From contig NZ_BDQY01000028.1 of the NCBI RefSeq assembly GCF_002724055.1, forward strand, positions 1 through 33,185: 33,185 nt of DNA. The letters run 5' to 3'. Of the stretch, positions 1-8,733 are shown piece after piece (the stretch's first letter is position 1; each line of letters begins with the position of its first letter). The DNA comes from Tepidibacter mesophilus. GTDB lineage: Bacteria; Bacillota; Clostridia; Peptostreptococcales; Peptostreptococcaceae. The translations under genes were made by a program, and so were the position numbers. The notes beneath the pieces are model-generated. The model was not told the origin of the DNA. It ran no database searches and saw nothing but the letters and a program-made list of their open reading frames with translations.

Positions 1-9
1 CTGAAACAT
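1..9 (-). CDS. 5' end of a gene running off the left edge
   Basis: An ATG (complement of 7-9) is preceded at 8 nt by a perfect AAGGAGGT ribosome binding site (complement of 18-25), so a leftward gene begins here and only its first three codons (M-F-Q) are in the window. Nothing can be said about its product. It is divergent from the importer operon at 259. Confidence 0.5.
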
Positions 10-113
10 TTATACATACCTCCTTGTATTTTTTTGTGTAGGAACTTAATTATAACAAGGTTTTGTATAAATGTTTTTTTATTTTATTCAAATGGAAATT
101 TATTGAAGTATTT

Positions 114-140
114 TTGCACTATTATAGTAATTATTATAAT
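114..140 (+). promoter_or_regulatory. Possible promoter of the chelate importer operon
   Basis: TTGCAC (114-119) and a perfect TATAAT (135-140) are separated by 15 bp, short of the usual 17. It is the best -10 box between the left-edge gene and the importer operon. No clear Fur box was found. Confidence 0.35.
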
Positions 141-180
141 ATGTTATATTCTAACAGAAATGAATTTCTAATAACTATAA

Positions 181-231
181 AAGCCATGAAGGTTTGAAAG
201 GATAATGTATACCTTTTTTTCTTCATGGCTT
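181..231 (+). promoter_or_regulatory. Leader hairpin in front of the importer operon (attenuator-like)
   Basis: AAGCCATGAAG (181-191) pairs perfectly with CTTCATGGCTT (221-231), giving an 11-bp stem. The loop can add an inner helix AAAGG/CCTTT (197-201 with 212-216). A T-rich stretch (231-240) and then the ribosome binding site of the substrate-binding protein (245-250) follow. Its place between promoter and first gene suggests an attenuator or 5'-UTR stabiliser. No known riboswitch consensus is recognised in it. Confidence 0.45.
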
Positions 232-258
232 ATTTTATTTCAAAAGGGGGATTTAAAA

Positions 259-1281
259 ATGGATAAAAAATTTTTAGCATTAGGGTTATCAGTATTTATA
301 TGTTTAAGTGGACTTATAGGGTGTGCCAGTGTCGATACTAATAAAGAAGACGTAACACAACAAGTAGAACAGTCTGTAGGTGAATCTTTAAAACTTGATT
401 TTATTCAAACAAATAGGCACGATGATAGTATTAATAAATTTTCAATGATATATGATACAAAGCCAAAAAATTCTTTAGCTGTTACAAATGCAATGATAGA
501 GATGATGCTATCACTTGGTCTTGAAGATAGAATGGCAGGAACATCTTATGCTGAAAATAATGTTCTAAACTCATTAAAACCAGCCTATGAAAAAGTACCT
601 GTAATGAGCAAAACTTACCCTTCTAAGGAACAAATTGTTGCAAACGGAGTAGATTTTATCATTTGTTGGGGAGGAGACTTTAATGAAAAAGGAGTTGGCA
701 GCATAGACTGGTTAAATGAAAATAATATAAAAGCATATATACCTAGATCAGTAGAATCAAATGCTACAATTGATAGTATTTATGAAGATTTTAATAACCT
801 TGGAAAAATATTTAATGTTGAAGATAAATCGCAAGAGATAAACGATAAAATAAAATCTAAATTAAATGAAGTAACTTCAAAAATATCTAATGTAGATAAA
901 AAAGTAAAAGTAATGGGATATGATTCAGCAACTAAAGGTGCCGTAGTAATTGGTAGTGGAATTAATAATGAAATAATAAAATTAGCACAAGGTAAAAATG
1001 TATTTGATGATATAGATAAAGCATACCCAGAAGTAACTTGGGAAGAAGTAGTTAACAGAAATCCAGATGTTATGATTGTTTTAGAATATTCATTAGAAAC
1101 TGGCGGACAAACATTTGAACAAAAAGTAAAAGAATTAAAAGAAAACCCTGCTCTTCAAAATGTAAATGCAATTAAGAATAACCGATTTATAAAATTGGAA
1201 CTTGTAGAGCTTTACCCAGGAGAAAGAGTACCTCTAACAGTTGAAAAATTAGCAAAAGAATTCTATCCTGAAAAATTTTAA
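259..1281 (+). CDS. Metal-chelate ABC transporter substrate-binding lipoprotein (FecB/BtuF-like)
   Basis: Periplasmic-binding-protein family used for siderophores, haem or cobalamin (PF01497-type). It captures the chelate outside the membrane and hands it to the permease encoded next. The 340-aa product starts with a lipoprotein signal (hydrophobic stretch to residue 21, lipobox L-I-G-C, Cys22). Typical family features follow: an early 'NSLAVTNAMIEMMLSLGL' segment, the 'PSKEQIVANGVDFIICW' block and a C-terminal 'YPGERVPLTVEKLAKEFYP' tail. I chose ATG 259 because AAAGGGGG lies 8 nt upstream; the in-frame ATG at 205 lies inside the leader hairpin. It is the first gene of a three-gene operon. 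The transported ligand cannot be told from sequence. Confidence 0.85.
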   Translation: MDKKFLALGLSVFICLSGLIGCASVDTNKEDVTQQVEQSVGESLKLDFIQTNRHDDSINKFSMIYDTKPKNSLAVTNAMIEMMLSLGLEDRMAGTSYAENNVLNSLKPAYEKVPVMSKTYPSKEQIVANGVDFIICWGGDFNEKGVGSIDWLNENNIKAYIPRSVESNATIDSIYEDFNNLGKIFNVEDKSQEINDKIKSKLNEVTSKISNVDKKVKVMGYDSATKGAVVIGSGINNEIIKLAQGKNVFDDIDKAYPEVTWEEVVNRNPDVMIVLEYSLETGGQTFEQKVKELKENPALQNVNAIKNNRFIKLELVELYPGERVPLTVEKLAKEFYPEKF

Positions 1282-1293
1282 AGGGTGATTTGA

Positions 1294-2364
1294 ATGGAAA
1301 GTGTGTTAGAAAACAAAAAATATAAAAATATACTATTTAAATTTATATTTTTATTAATAACTTTGACATTAATAGCAGTTGCATGTATAACTTTTGGTTC
1401 AGTACATATTGATGTAGATATAACATATAAATCTTTAATAAATTGCTTACTTAATAAAGAAGTATTTACACCTACTTGGGATGTTAATATAGAAAATATA
1501 ATATATAAGATTAGACTTCCAAGAATACTTCTATCTATAATATCAGGGGGGGCACTTGCCCTCGTTGGAGTCTTAATGCAAACATTAACTAGAAACTCTT
1601 TAGCCGACCCATATATACTTGGAATTTCTGCGGGTGCATCTTCAGGTGCAACTATAGCTATAGTTCTAGGTGCTTTTAGTTTTTTAGGGTCTACGCAATT
1701 AGCAACAGCTTTTGGTGCATTTTTAGGAGCACTACTTTCTTCATATTTAGTGTTTAATATATCAGGAGTTACTAGGATATACTCTAAAACCAGATTAATA
1801 CTTACAGGAGTTGCTATATGTTCAATTTTTGAATCTATTACTACTTTTGTAATAACTTATGCAAAAAATGATAGTCTTGTTAAAAATGCTGTGTTTTGGA
1901 GTATTGGAAGCTTATCTGGTTCAAATTACAATCAGGTTAAATTGTCATTAGTTGCACTAATATTAATTATTAGTATATCAATGTTTTTAAATAGAGATTT
2001 AGATGCAATGCTTCTAGGAGAATCTGTTGCAAAAAATATAGGGATAAATACTAAGCTTATAATACGATTTATAATGCTAGCTTCCACTTTGTTAACAGGA
2101 ACAATAGTAGCTTTTACAGGAGTAATCGGATTCGTTGGATTAATAGTTCCTCATATTGCAAGATCATTAGTAGGATCTTCTCATAAAAAGCTAATACCTT
2201 TTTCTGTTTTAATTGGAGGAATACTTTTAATTATAACTGATACTATGGCTAGAACTCTTTTGTCTCCAGAAGAAATACCAATAGGGGTAATCACTGCTTT
2301 TCTAGGTGGTCCATTCTTCCTTTTACTTATAAGTAAGAATTCTTATCAGTTTGGAGGTAAGTAA
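1294..2364 (+). CDS. FecCD-family ABC transporter permease
   Basis: Membrane-spanning channel of a type II (BtuCD-like) importer for iron chelates or corrinoids. The 356-aa protein has about ten hydrophobic helices. It carries family blocks such as 'RLPRILLSIISGGALALVG', 'NSLADPYILGISAGAS' and, near the C-terminus, 'GFVGLIVPHIARSLVG', which includes the loop that docks to the ATPase. Start: ATG after AAAGGGTGA. The gene follows the binding protein after 12 bp, and its TAA stop overlaps the ATG of the ATPase gene (TAATG), implying translational coupling. FecCD assignment is firm; substrate is unknown. Confidence 0.9.
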   Translation: MESVLENKKYKNILFKFIFLLITLTLIAVACITFGSVHIDVDITYKSLINCLLNKEVFTPTWDVNIENIIYKIRLPRILLSIISGGALALVGVLMQTLTRNSLADPYILGISAGASSGATIAIVLGAFSFLGSTQLATAFGAFLGALLSSYLVFNISGVTRIYSKTRLILTGVAICSIFESITTFVITYAKNDSLVKNAVFWSIGSLSGSNYNQVKLSLVALILIISISMFLNRDLDAMLLGESVAKNIGINTKLIIRFIMLASTLLTGTIVAFTGVIGFVGLIVPHIARSLVGSSHKKLIPFSVLIGGILLIITDTMARTLLSPEEIPIGVITAFLGGPFFLLLISKNSYQFGGK

Positions 2365-3131
2365 TGAAATTAAAAATAGAAAATTTGAAATATGATATAG
2401 GTTCAAAAAAACTTTTAAAAGGAATAAATTTAGAAGTTAAAAATGAAAGCTTTGTAGGATTAATAGGTCCTAATGGCTGTGGAAAAACAACACTTCTTAA
2501 AAATATATATAGATATTTTTCTCCAAAAGAAGGAGTAGTATATATAGATAACAAAAATATATATGGTTTAAAAAACAAGGAACTTTCTAAAATTTTAGCA
2601 GTAGTAATGCAGGAAAACAGTATGGAATTTGATTTTACTGTAAAAGAAATAGTAACAATGGGTAGATTCTCATCTGTTAGAAGATTTTCAAATGTAGATA
2701 ATAATGATGAGTACCTTATTGAAAATTCTCTTAAACATGTAGGTATGGATAGATATGCTCATAGAAGTTTTCTTAGTTTATCTGGAGGAGAAAAGCAAAG
2801 AGTTATGATAGCCATGGCACTATGCCAGAACACAGATTTTATAATACTGGACGAACCAACTAATCATTTAGACATTAAATATCAGATAGAAATAATGTAT
2901 ATGCTAAAAAAGCTTGGAAAAACTGTATTCACAACCATACATGATATGAATATAGCTTCTTCATATTGCGATTATATATATGTTATGAGTCAAGGAAAAA
3001 TAGTTCGCCATGGAACAATAAGTGAAGTGTTTACACAAGATATGTTTAGAGAAGTATTTAATGTAAATGCTTATATACATACAAATCCACATAATAACAA
3101 ACTGAATATAAGTTATCTACAATCGAGTTAA
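2364..3131 (+). CDS. FecE/BtuD-like ABC transporter ATP-binding protein
   Basis: Cytoplasmic ATPase that powers the importer. The 255-aa product has Walker A GPNGCGKT (residues 35-42), the Q-loop VMQEN (81-85), the ABC signature LSGGEKQR (139-146), Walker B FIILDEP (159-165) with D-loop HLD, and the switch His in TTIHD. Spacing between motifs is normal for FecE/FhuC-type proteins. The ribosome binding site GGAGGT sits inside the end of the permease gene, and the ATG overlaps its stop. It is the last gene of the operon; a strong hairpin follows within 25 bp. Confidence 0.92.
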   Translation: MKLKIENLKYDIGSKKLLKGINLEVKNESFVGLIGPNGCGKTTLLKNIYRYFSPKEGVVYIDNKNIYGLKNKELSKILAVVMQENSMEFDFTVKEIVTMGRFSSVRRFSNVDNNDEYLIENSLKHVGMDRYAHRSFLSLSGGEKQRVMIAMALCQNTDFIILDEPTNHLDIKYQIEIMYMLKKLGKTVFTTIHDMNIASSYCDYIYVMSQGKIVRHGTISEVFTQDMFREVFNVNAYIHTNPHNNKLNISYLQSS

Positions 3132-3153
3132 ATTAAATTTTAGTATATTTATT

Positions 3154-3202
3154 AAAAAGTACACGAATAATAGGAATTATTCCAATTATTCGTGTACTTT
3201 TT
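3154..3202. terminator. Bidirectional terminator between convergent operons
   Basis: An 18-bp perfect stem (3154-3171 with 3185-3202) contains GTACACGAATAAT and its complement, with A-run and T-run at its two feet. The loop can add GGA/TCC. It lies between the rightward importer operon and the leftward efflux operon, so it can serve both. Confidence 0.9.
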
Positions 3203-3271
3203 AAAATTTTATAAACTTTAAATTATATCTGACTACGGCTTTTGCCATAGACGTCAATCTTGAAAAAGTAT

Positions 3272-4744
3272 TTAAGATATCTTCTCTTGTTTTTTATCTC
3301 TCATTAAAAATATCATTAATAAAGATATTACTACAGCAATAATCGAAGCCTCTATTGCATACCTCATAGCTTCCAAATATGCATCTCTTTGAACTACTCC
3401 TAATATTGTACTCAAATTATCTTTAACCATGTTATTAAAGGGTGTTATCTGTTCTGATCTATAAGCATATCCAAAATTCAATTGGTTTTGAATCAATGTA
3501 GTCATAATAGTTATACTAAGCGCTCCCGAAATCTGTCTTATTGTGTTGGATAAAGCTGAGGCCCTAGTTATCAAAGCTGTAGGTACAGCATTCATTCCAG
3601 CTGTACTTATTGGCATCATTGCTAATCCTAATCCAAATCCCCTAAGAGTTAACATCCATGTTATAGAATTGGCACTGGAATCCATGTTTATCTTACCTAA
3701 TAAAAGGTATGAAGCAATTCCTAATAATATCATGCCAGGAACAACTACAGGCTTTGCCCCTATTTTATCAAATAGTGCCCCACTTACTGGCATCATGAAA
3801 CCTACTGCAATGGCTGAGGGAAATAATATCATACCTGTTTGCATCGGGGTATACCCTCTCATATTTTGAAGAAATAATGGCAATACATAAGTTCCCCCCA
3901 TAAGAGCAAAGGTAAGTACGCAAGTAATTCCTTGACTTAGTGAAAACTCAGGTATTTTTAAAACTCTAAGCTCTAAAAGAGGGTTTTCATGAGTCAGCTC
4001 ATTAACTATGAAAAATATTAAAGATAGAATTCCTATAGTCATAAGTATTGCATTTTTAGGGTCTGACCAGTCTATAGTAGATCCTTCTCCTAAAACATAT
4101 AGAATTGATACCATTCCTACAGTCGAGGATACGAATCCCAGATAGTCAAAATTCTTTATCTTTTTCATAGGAGAATCTTTTAAAATAATCCAAGCTAACA
4201 CTACGCCTATTATTCCTATTGGTATATTTATGTTGAAAATCAATCTCCAATCTAGATGCTCAATTATATACCCACCCAAAGTTGGACCTATAGTAGGTGC
4301 TGCCATAGACGCTATTCCCCAAAATCCCAAGGCTAATCCCCTTTCCTCTTGAGGGAATGTTTGATATATTATAGACATGCCTATGGGCATAATCATCCCT
4401 CCACCAATGGCTTGGATTACCCTAAATATTATCATTGACGTATTACTCCAAGCAAAGCCACAAAGAAGCGACCCTACTGTAAACATACTTAAAGCGAATA
4501 TATATATCCTTTTATTTCCAAATATATCAGCTAAAAATCCTGTCAGTGGTATAATTGAACCTAAGGCCAAAGTATATGATGTTAATATCCATTTGACCTC
4601 ATCTAGCGAAACTCCAAATACAGCCATCATCTTCGGTATGGCTATATTTACAATACTACTATCCAGAATAGACATAAAAGTCCCTATAATTACTACAAAG
4701 AGGGCTAACCATTGTTCTATTTTTCTATCTTTTGTACTATTCAC
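3272..4744 (-). CDS. MFS multidrug exporter, DHA2/EmrB-QacA family (14 TM)
   Basis: Proton-driven drug exporter of the EmrB/QacA/LmrB type. The 490-aa protein has about 14 hydrophobic helices, the motif-A-like loop GFLADIFGNKR after helix 2, and the motif-C-like GPTLGG in helix 5, a mark of drug antiporters. The start is a GTG (4742-4744) seven nt behind GGAGGGG. It is the last gene of a four-gene operon with a MarR repressor and two membrane-fusion proteins, 10 bp after the second adaptor. In Gram-positive bacteria such adaptor-MFS pairs export toxic compounds or peptides. The substrate is unknown. Confidence 0.9.
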   Translation of the reverse strand: MNSTKDRKIEQWLALFVVIIGTFMSILDSSIVNIAIPKMMAVFGVSLDEVKWILTSYTLALGSIIPLTGFLADIFGNKRIYIFALSMFTVGSLLCGFAWSNTSMIIFRVIQAIGGGMIMPIGMSIIYQTFPQEERGLALGFWGIASMAAPTIGPTLGGYIIEHLDWRLIFNINIPIGIIGVVLAWIILKDSPMKKIKNFDYLGFVSSTVGMVSILYVLGEGSTIDWSDPKNAILMTIGILSLIFFIVNELTHENPLLELRVLKIPEFSLSQGITCVLTFALMGGTYVLPLFLQNMRGYTPMQTGMILFPSAIAVGFMMPVSGALFDKIGAKPVVVPGMILLGIASYLLLGKINMDSSANSITWMLTLRGFGLGLAMMPISTAGMNAVPTALITRASALSNTIRQISGALSITIMTTLIQNQLNFGYAYRSEQITPFNNMVKDNLSTILGVVQRDAYLEAMRYAIEASIIAVVISLLMIFLMRDKKQEKIS

Positions 4745-4754
4745 AGTACCCCTC

Positions 4755-5402
4755 CTACTTCTTTAAATGTATTTTCACCACTGAATTAGTTCCTGGAAGT
4801 ATTTTATATCCTTGATCTTCAATACTGATTTTTATAGGTACTCTTTGTACTGTCTTAGTAAATGTTCCACCTGAGGAAGCTGGAAGAAGTGAAAAGCTTG
4901 AATTTGCTGCTAAACCTACAAAAGTAACTTTTCCTTTAAACTTTATGCCTTTAAACTCATCTATAGTTATGTCTACCGTCTGACCCGCTCTTATACTTCC
5001 TATTTTCTTTTCTTCTATATTAGCACTTATATATAGTTTCTCTGGATCTACTATATATCCTAAAGCCTGCCCTGGAGAATAAGTTTCTCCTATATTAGCC
5101 TGTTTTTTCACTATTACTCCTTTTTGCGGAGCTCTAACTATAGCTTTTTCTGGATTTTGATCTTCAATCTCTTGTCTTCCTAGTATTTGTTCCTTTATTA
5201 CTACATCTCCTTCTTCCATACTTATATCTAAAAGTTTTCCTGTTCCCTTAGGACTTACTTTTATCAAGTCTCCAGTTACTCTTGCATCTTCTGTAGATAC
5301 ATAATTTATACTTTCATACCAATAGAAACTGGATATCCCTATAATGGAGGCCACTATTATGCACAATAATCCTATAAGTATGTGTTTTCTCTTTTCTTTC
5401 AT
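4755..5402 (-). CDS. HlyD/EmrA-like adaptor protein, short form
   Basis: Membrane-anchored efflux adaptor. The 215-aa product has one N-terminal TM helix (residues about 8-27). The typical EmrA motif 'YVSTEDARVTGDLIKVSPKGTGKL' splits as a biotinyl-lipoyl half, and a barrel-sandwich/beta-barrel region follows up to 'GTNSVVKIHL'. The family usually has about 350-390 aa with a long alpha-helical hairpin; here the hairpin is almost absent, since the two lipoyl halves are joined at about residue 70-85. Start ATG follows AGGAGAG. It sits between a longer adaptor and the MFS pump and probably contacts the pump directly. Confidence 0.82.
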   Translation of the reverse strand: MKEKRKHILIGLLCIIVASIIGISSFYWYESINYVSTEDARVTGDLIKVSPKGTGKLLDISMEEGDVVIKEQILGRQEIEDQNPEKAIVRAPQKGVIVKKQANIGETYSPGQALGYIVDPEKLYISANIEEKKIGSIRAGQTVDITIDEFKGIKFKGKVTFVGLAANSSFSLLPASSGGTFTKTVQRVPIKISIEDQGYKILPGTNSVVKIHLKK

Positions 5403-5415
5403 AATTTTTTCTCTC

Positions 5416-6387
5416 CTATTTCTTTAGTCCTATTTCAGCAAACATCCCTACTTTTATATTCTTATCCTTTTCAACTACAGCTACTTCTACATCCAAACCT
5501 TTACCACTATTATCTAAACTCTGACTTAACAGTGTAACAACTCCTTCATACTCTTTATTTGAATAATCTGGAACTTTCACTAAGACCTTATCCCCTTTTT
5601 TAATTTTACCCAACAATGATTCTGGAAGTTTGGCTTCTACCTTTACAGCCCCTTCCCCTTGAATCGTGAACAGTTTCATTCCTGGGCTTGCCAATTCTCC
5701 AAGTTGGATTTGCTTGCTAGTAATTATTCCTTCATAGGGTGCTTTGATTATTCCGTTATCTAATTGAGCCTTTACACTTTCTAGCGCTGCTTGAGCTTGC
5801 TTCAATTGAGATTCTCCAACTTTTAAGTTTTCCTTAGTTTCTCCTGAGTTTAGCAAATCTAATTGGGCTTGAGCTGAAGTTTCTTGAGATATTGCCCCTT
5901 GTAATTGAAGTTCTGCAATTTCTAATTGCTGTTTTGACATTGCCCCCGATTCATATAATTCTTTATCTCTATTATAATTTGCTTTTGCTATTTCTTTAGA
6001 TTTCTGTGCATTGTCTAAAGCTGCTTTAGCTTGAGTTTTCTGTTCAGATCTTGCTCCCACTTTAATCTTATCGTAGTTCGCTTGTGCCAAAGCTACTCCT
6101 GCCTCTGCTTGGCTTAGTTGAGCTTCGAGCTCTTTCGTTTCTAATTTCAAGATAGGTGTACCCATCTTTACAGTATCTCCTTCCTTAACAAAAACTTCTG
6201 CTACCTTTCCTGAGATTTTTGTAGATATGTCTGAATCTACAATAGAGTTTATCCTTCCTGCCATTATATAGGCAGGCTTATCTGCATCATTTTTATATTC
6301 TGCCTTTGAATATTCATTTGTAGAACAACCTGTTAATAGCAATAATCCACTTATTACTAAAATGAAAACATTTTTCTTTCTTCTCAT
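5416..6387 (-). CDS. HlyD/MacA-type efflux adaptor lipoprotein
   Basis: A 323-aa membrane-fusion protein. The signal ends in the lipobox LLTGC (Cys21), so it should be lipid-anchored outside the membrane. The N-terminal lipoyl half ('ISGKVAEVFVKEGDTVKMGTPI') leads into a long Ala/Gln/Lys-rich coiled-coil hairpin (about residues 85-205). The second lipoyl half ('IIKAPYEGIITSKQIQLGE') and a beta-barrel follow. It has the full hairpin that the next gene lacks, so the two adaptors may act together. Start ATG lies 9 nt after TGAGGT, which overlaps the stop region of the MarR gene. Confidence 0.85.
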   Translation of the reverse strand: MRRKKNVFILVISGLLLLTGCSTNEYSKAEYKNDADKPAYIMAGRINSIVDSDISTKISGKVAEVFVKEGDTVKMGTPILKLETKELEAQLSQAEAGVALAQANYDKIKVGARSEQKTQAKAALDNAQKSKEIAKANYNRDKELYESGAMSKQQLEIAELQLQGAISQETSAQAQLDLLNSGETKENLKVGESQLKQAQAALESVKAQLDNGIIKAPYEGIITSKQIQLGELASPGMKLFTIQGEGAVKVEAKLPESLLGKIKKGDKVLVKVPDYSNKEYEGVVTLLSQSLDNSGKGLDVEVAVVEKDKNIKVGMFAEIGLKK

Positions 6388-6394
6388 TTTTTTC

Positions 6395-6856
6395 TTACCT
6401 CAATTCTTTGCTTTTTTCTTCTAAAACTTGTCTTAGTGATTCTAAGTTTTCACTTAAATCTGTCCACCACTTTTCTGGCAAAAGTATTTCTGAGTTTTTC
6501 ATTACATCCAATAATTTTTCATGAGTCATTTTAGCTTTTTCCATAGCTAATTTACCTAGTTTTATGAATACTATCCTTCTATCTTTTTCATCTCTAACTC
6601 TTTCTACATAACCTCTTTCCACTAGTCTATCCACAACTCCAGTAAGGGTACTAGCTGAAATACCAATTTCTTTGGCCAAGTCTGTAGCCTTATACTCATG
6701 TTTTTTTAGCATAAATAAAATCATAATTTCAGTTTTAGAAAGACTATCTTTTTCCATAACTCTTACAGCACTGCTTATTATATTTTTATGTATTGTGAAA
6801 ATTTGACTTATCACTTTAGCCCTTATATCTAAATCTTTTTCATCTATATTTTGCAT
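6395..6856 (-). CDS. MarR-family transcriptional regulator of the efflux operon
   Basis: A 153-aa winged-helix repressor. The recognition region 'YKATDLAKEIGISASTLTGVVDRLVERGYVERVRDEKDRRIVFIKL' (split here only for naming: helix 'ISASTLTGVVDRL', wing 'RVRDEKDRR') is diagnostic for MarR. Such proteins dimerise, bind a palindrome at their own promoter and let go when a drug or phenolic ligand binds. It is the first gene of the operon with both adaptors and the pump (7 bp gap to the next gene). Start ATG follows AAGGAGA. A promoter and an 11-bp palindrome lie directly upstream. Confidence 0.9.
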   Translation of the reverse strand: MQNIDEKDLDIRAKVISQIFTIHKNIISSAVRVMEKDSLSKTEIMILFMLKKHEYKATDLAKEIGISASTLTGVVDRLVERGYVERVRDEKDRRIVFIKLGKLAMEKAKMTHEKLLDVMKNSEILLPEKWWTDLSENLESLRQVLEEKSKELR

Positions 6857-6882
6857 ATCATTCTCCTTTTTTATTTCGAAAT

Positions 6883-6934
6883 CGAATTATTCGTTTGCGT
6901 ATTATATTTTACCTGTTAAAAATATAATTGTCAA
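6883..6934 (-). promoter_or_regulatory. Promoter and likely MarR operator of the efflux operon
   Basis: On the minus strand a perfect -35 TTGACA (complement of 6929-6934) and a -10 TAAAAT (complement of 6906-6911) are 17 bp apart. A palindrome CGAAT-T-ATTCG (6883-6893) lies around the expected start of transcription, where a repressor would block polymerase. That this is the MarR site is inference from position. Confidence 0.6.
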
Positions 6935-7141
6935 TTTTTTCTTTTGCCATTATTTTATAAAATAATTACTTACTATACTCCACAAACATAAGATAATAAA
7001 TAATTCTTTTAATTTTTTATGTTAGGTATATAATCAAACCACAATACATATTAATATATTTTTACATGATTTATATTAATATAAAAACTACAATTTGTAA
7101 GTAACAGATATGAAAAGTTGTTAATATAGGGAGATGAGGAA

Positions 7142-7579
7142 ATGCTTTTAATAATTAGTGCTATTGCTACGTTAATTATTACAGCAATAGCAGGATATTT
7201 AGGTAAAATTAAGGTTAAGAATTCAATGGAGTTAGTGAAATAAAGTCGTTTTTCTCGTATCAGCCATGGTTTAATTTATTCAGCGATGGGGTATTTGCAG
7301 ATTTAGGATCAGTAATTTCAACAATTGTAGGAGTTCTATCGACTCAAACATATTTTCAATCAATTATGGTAGGTAAATATAGTAATAAATAATAATGATT
7401 CAATGATACTTGACTGGGGATTTATTTCTATGGTATTTAGAGCAGGGCCAATCGCTGCTACAATATGGATTTTATTAGGCTTTGAAAAACTTAGTTCAAT
7501 TTATATCGCATTATCTTCAAGTTTAATAGTACTTTTTTTATCTTTAAAAAAATCCAAAAAAAATCTCTCAAATTCTTAA
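7142..7579 (+). pseudogene. Wreck of a sodium:solute symporter (SSS family)
   Basis: Three reading-frame pieces in one direction add up to a transporter with most of its middle deleted. Piece 1 (7142-7243, frame 2, ribosome binding site GGGAGATGAGG) gives 33 residues like the first TM helix of SSS proteins, with 'GYLGKIKVKNSMEL'. Piece 2 (about 7249-7392, frame 1) contains 'WFNLFSDGVFADLGSVI' and 'LSTQTYFQSIMVGK', resembling a central helix. Piece 3 (7403-7579, frame 2) looks like the last helices ('GFISMVFRAGPIAATIW'). A terminator follows. The family usually has 450-500 aa. The family call rests on motif feel and is moderate; the broken state is clear. Confidence 0.6.
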
Positions 7580-7592
7580 TTCGAGAGATTTT
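7560..7592 (+). terminator. Terminator after the symporter remnant
   Basis: AAAATCTCTC (7560-7569) pairs with GAGAGATTTT (7583-7592), with 13 nt between. The remnant's stop codon lies in the loop. The A-run and T-run at the feet make it usable in both directions. Confidence 0.7.
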
Positions 7593-7801
7593 CGTCTTGA
7601 AAACTATACATACTACTTAATACTTCATTAGTTAAATATTCAAGAAAATGTTGCAAAATTTTACTATAATTTTTTATCGTGTTATATATATGAATCAACT
7701 TTTATTTATTAAACATTCTTTCAATAAAGACTTTATCTAATCCTCAAATTACATATCATTTTTACTGATAATCAAATGATTAAATAGATAGATTTATCCA
7801 A

Positions 7802-8086
7802 CTATGCTATGGAAGTCAAATCTAGTTCAATACTATTATCTTCTTTAAAAATTAAAAATGCTATTAATTCTTCAGTATATTCACTTTTATTGCTTTTCAT
7901 AATTTTATTATCCTGAGTTATATACATACATTCTTGTAAAAACTTAAATTGTTCATTTTCATCAGAATAAATAATCAAGTTTTCAAAATTAAATAATTTT
8001 ATTATTTCTTTAATTTTTAAATTATATTTTTTAATGTACTGACTAGTTTTTTCATTTTTTTCTATGTTGTCTAAGTTAACGTCCAC
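7802..8086 (-). CDS. Small acidic protein of unknown function
   Basis: A 94-aa protein that I do not recognise. The start is a GTG (8084-8086) 8 nt behind GGGGG; the nearby ATG is out of frame and stops at once. It is rich in Lys, Asn, Glu and Ile, has no signal peptide or TM helix, and has two aromatic/acidic patches ('FNFENLIIYSDENEQFKFL' and 'SEYTEELIAFLIFKEDNSIEL'). The C-terminal part could form beta strands. It stands alone between the symporter wreck and the acetyltransferase. Composition and ribosome binding site support a real gene. Confidence 0.5.
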   Translation of the reverse strand: MDVNLDNIEKNEKTSQYIKKYNLKIKEIIKLFNFENLIIYSDENEQFKFLQECMYITQDNKIMKSNKSEYTEELIAFLIFKEDNSIELDLTSIA

Positions 8087-8253
8087 TATACATCCCCCTT
8101 TTGAATAATCAAATATTATAAATCTATTATATAAATATTATTGACATTATTTAGATTGTGATATACTTAAATATTTATTAAATAAAAAATTTATAATCCT
8201 TTATAATCACAAAACTAATATAAATGTTATATAAAGAAGGATGCAATTGAAGA

Positions 8254-8688
8254 TTATTCTTTTTTTATCCATTTCATTACATATTCTATAAATCCAGAAT
8301 CCTCATTTTGTTGCTCTTTTTTGATTATAAATCCACAATGTTTATAAAAATTAACCGAAGATCTATTCTCAGTATAAACCGCTAATTCTAAACTTGGATA
8401 TAAAGATTTGCAATAATTTAATAGTTTTTTCCCTATACCTTGCCCTTGATAATTATCTAAAACGAATAATCCGCCAATAAATGAATTGTCTATAATACTT
8501 ATAAATCCTTTAATTACACTATCTTCTTTGTAAACAAAAGTTGTAGAAATAGGAAGATATTCTTCTTTAACAAGGTTATAATTTTTAATCCAATACTCTT
8601 CTGGTATAAAACTATGAGCAGTTATGTTAGTTTTTAACCATATATTCATAATTTCTTCTATTTCTAATTTTTCTAATTTTTTAATCAT
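8254..8688 (-). CDS. GNAT-family N-acetyltransferase
   Basis: Transfers an acetyl group from acetyl-CoA to an amine; acceptor unknown. The 144-aa length fits a single GNAT domain. The acetyl-CoA motif A is 'LFVLDNYQGQGIGKKLL' (Q-x-x-G-x-G), and a typical motif B follows ('AVYTENRSSVNFYKHCGF'), giving resemblance to the YjaB/YjdJ group. Start ATG follows AAAGGAC. It is 45 bp downstream of the MBL-fold gene in the same direction, so the two are probably co-transcribed. Confidence 0.88.
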   Translation of the reverse strand: MIKKLEKLEIEEIMNIWLKTNITAHSFIPEEYWIKNYNLVKEEYLPISTTFVYKEDSVIKGFISIIDNSFIGGLFVLDNYQGQGIGKKLLNYCKSLYPSLELAVYTENRSSVNFYKHCGFIIKKEQQNEDSGFIEYVMKWIKKE

Positions 8689-8733
8689 ATTTTTTGTCCT
8701 TTCTTATTTTTATAATTTTCTTAAAAATAAACA

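Noticed and set aside
3221-3262. TGACTACGGCTTTTGCCATAGACGTCA as a second terminator
   Set aside because: The stem is short and interrupted; the 18-bp hairpin at 3154-3202 suffices.
7576-7698. Minus-strand frame reading 'IYNTIKNYSKILQHFLEYLT' to a stop inside the terminator at 7560-7592
   Set aside because: No start or ribosome binding site, an in-frame TAA just upstream, and composition typical of AT-rich gaps; could be debris but is not supported.
8142-8168. TTGACA and TATACT on the plus strand at 15-bp spacing in the gap before the acetyltransferase gene
   Set aside because: No plus-strand gene or structured RNA follows; short spacing in an AT-rich gap makes chance likely.
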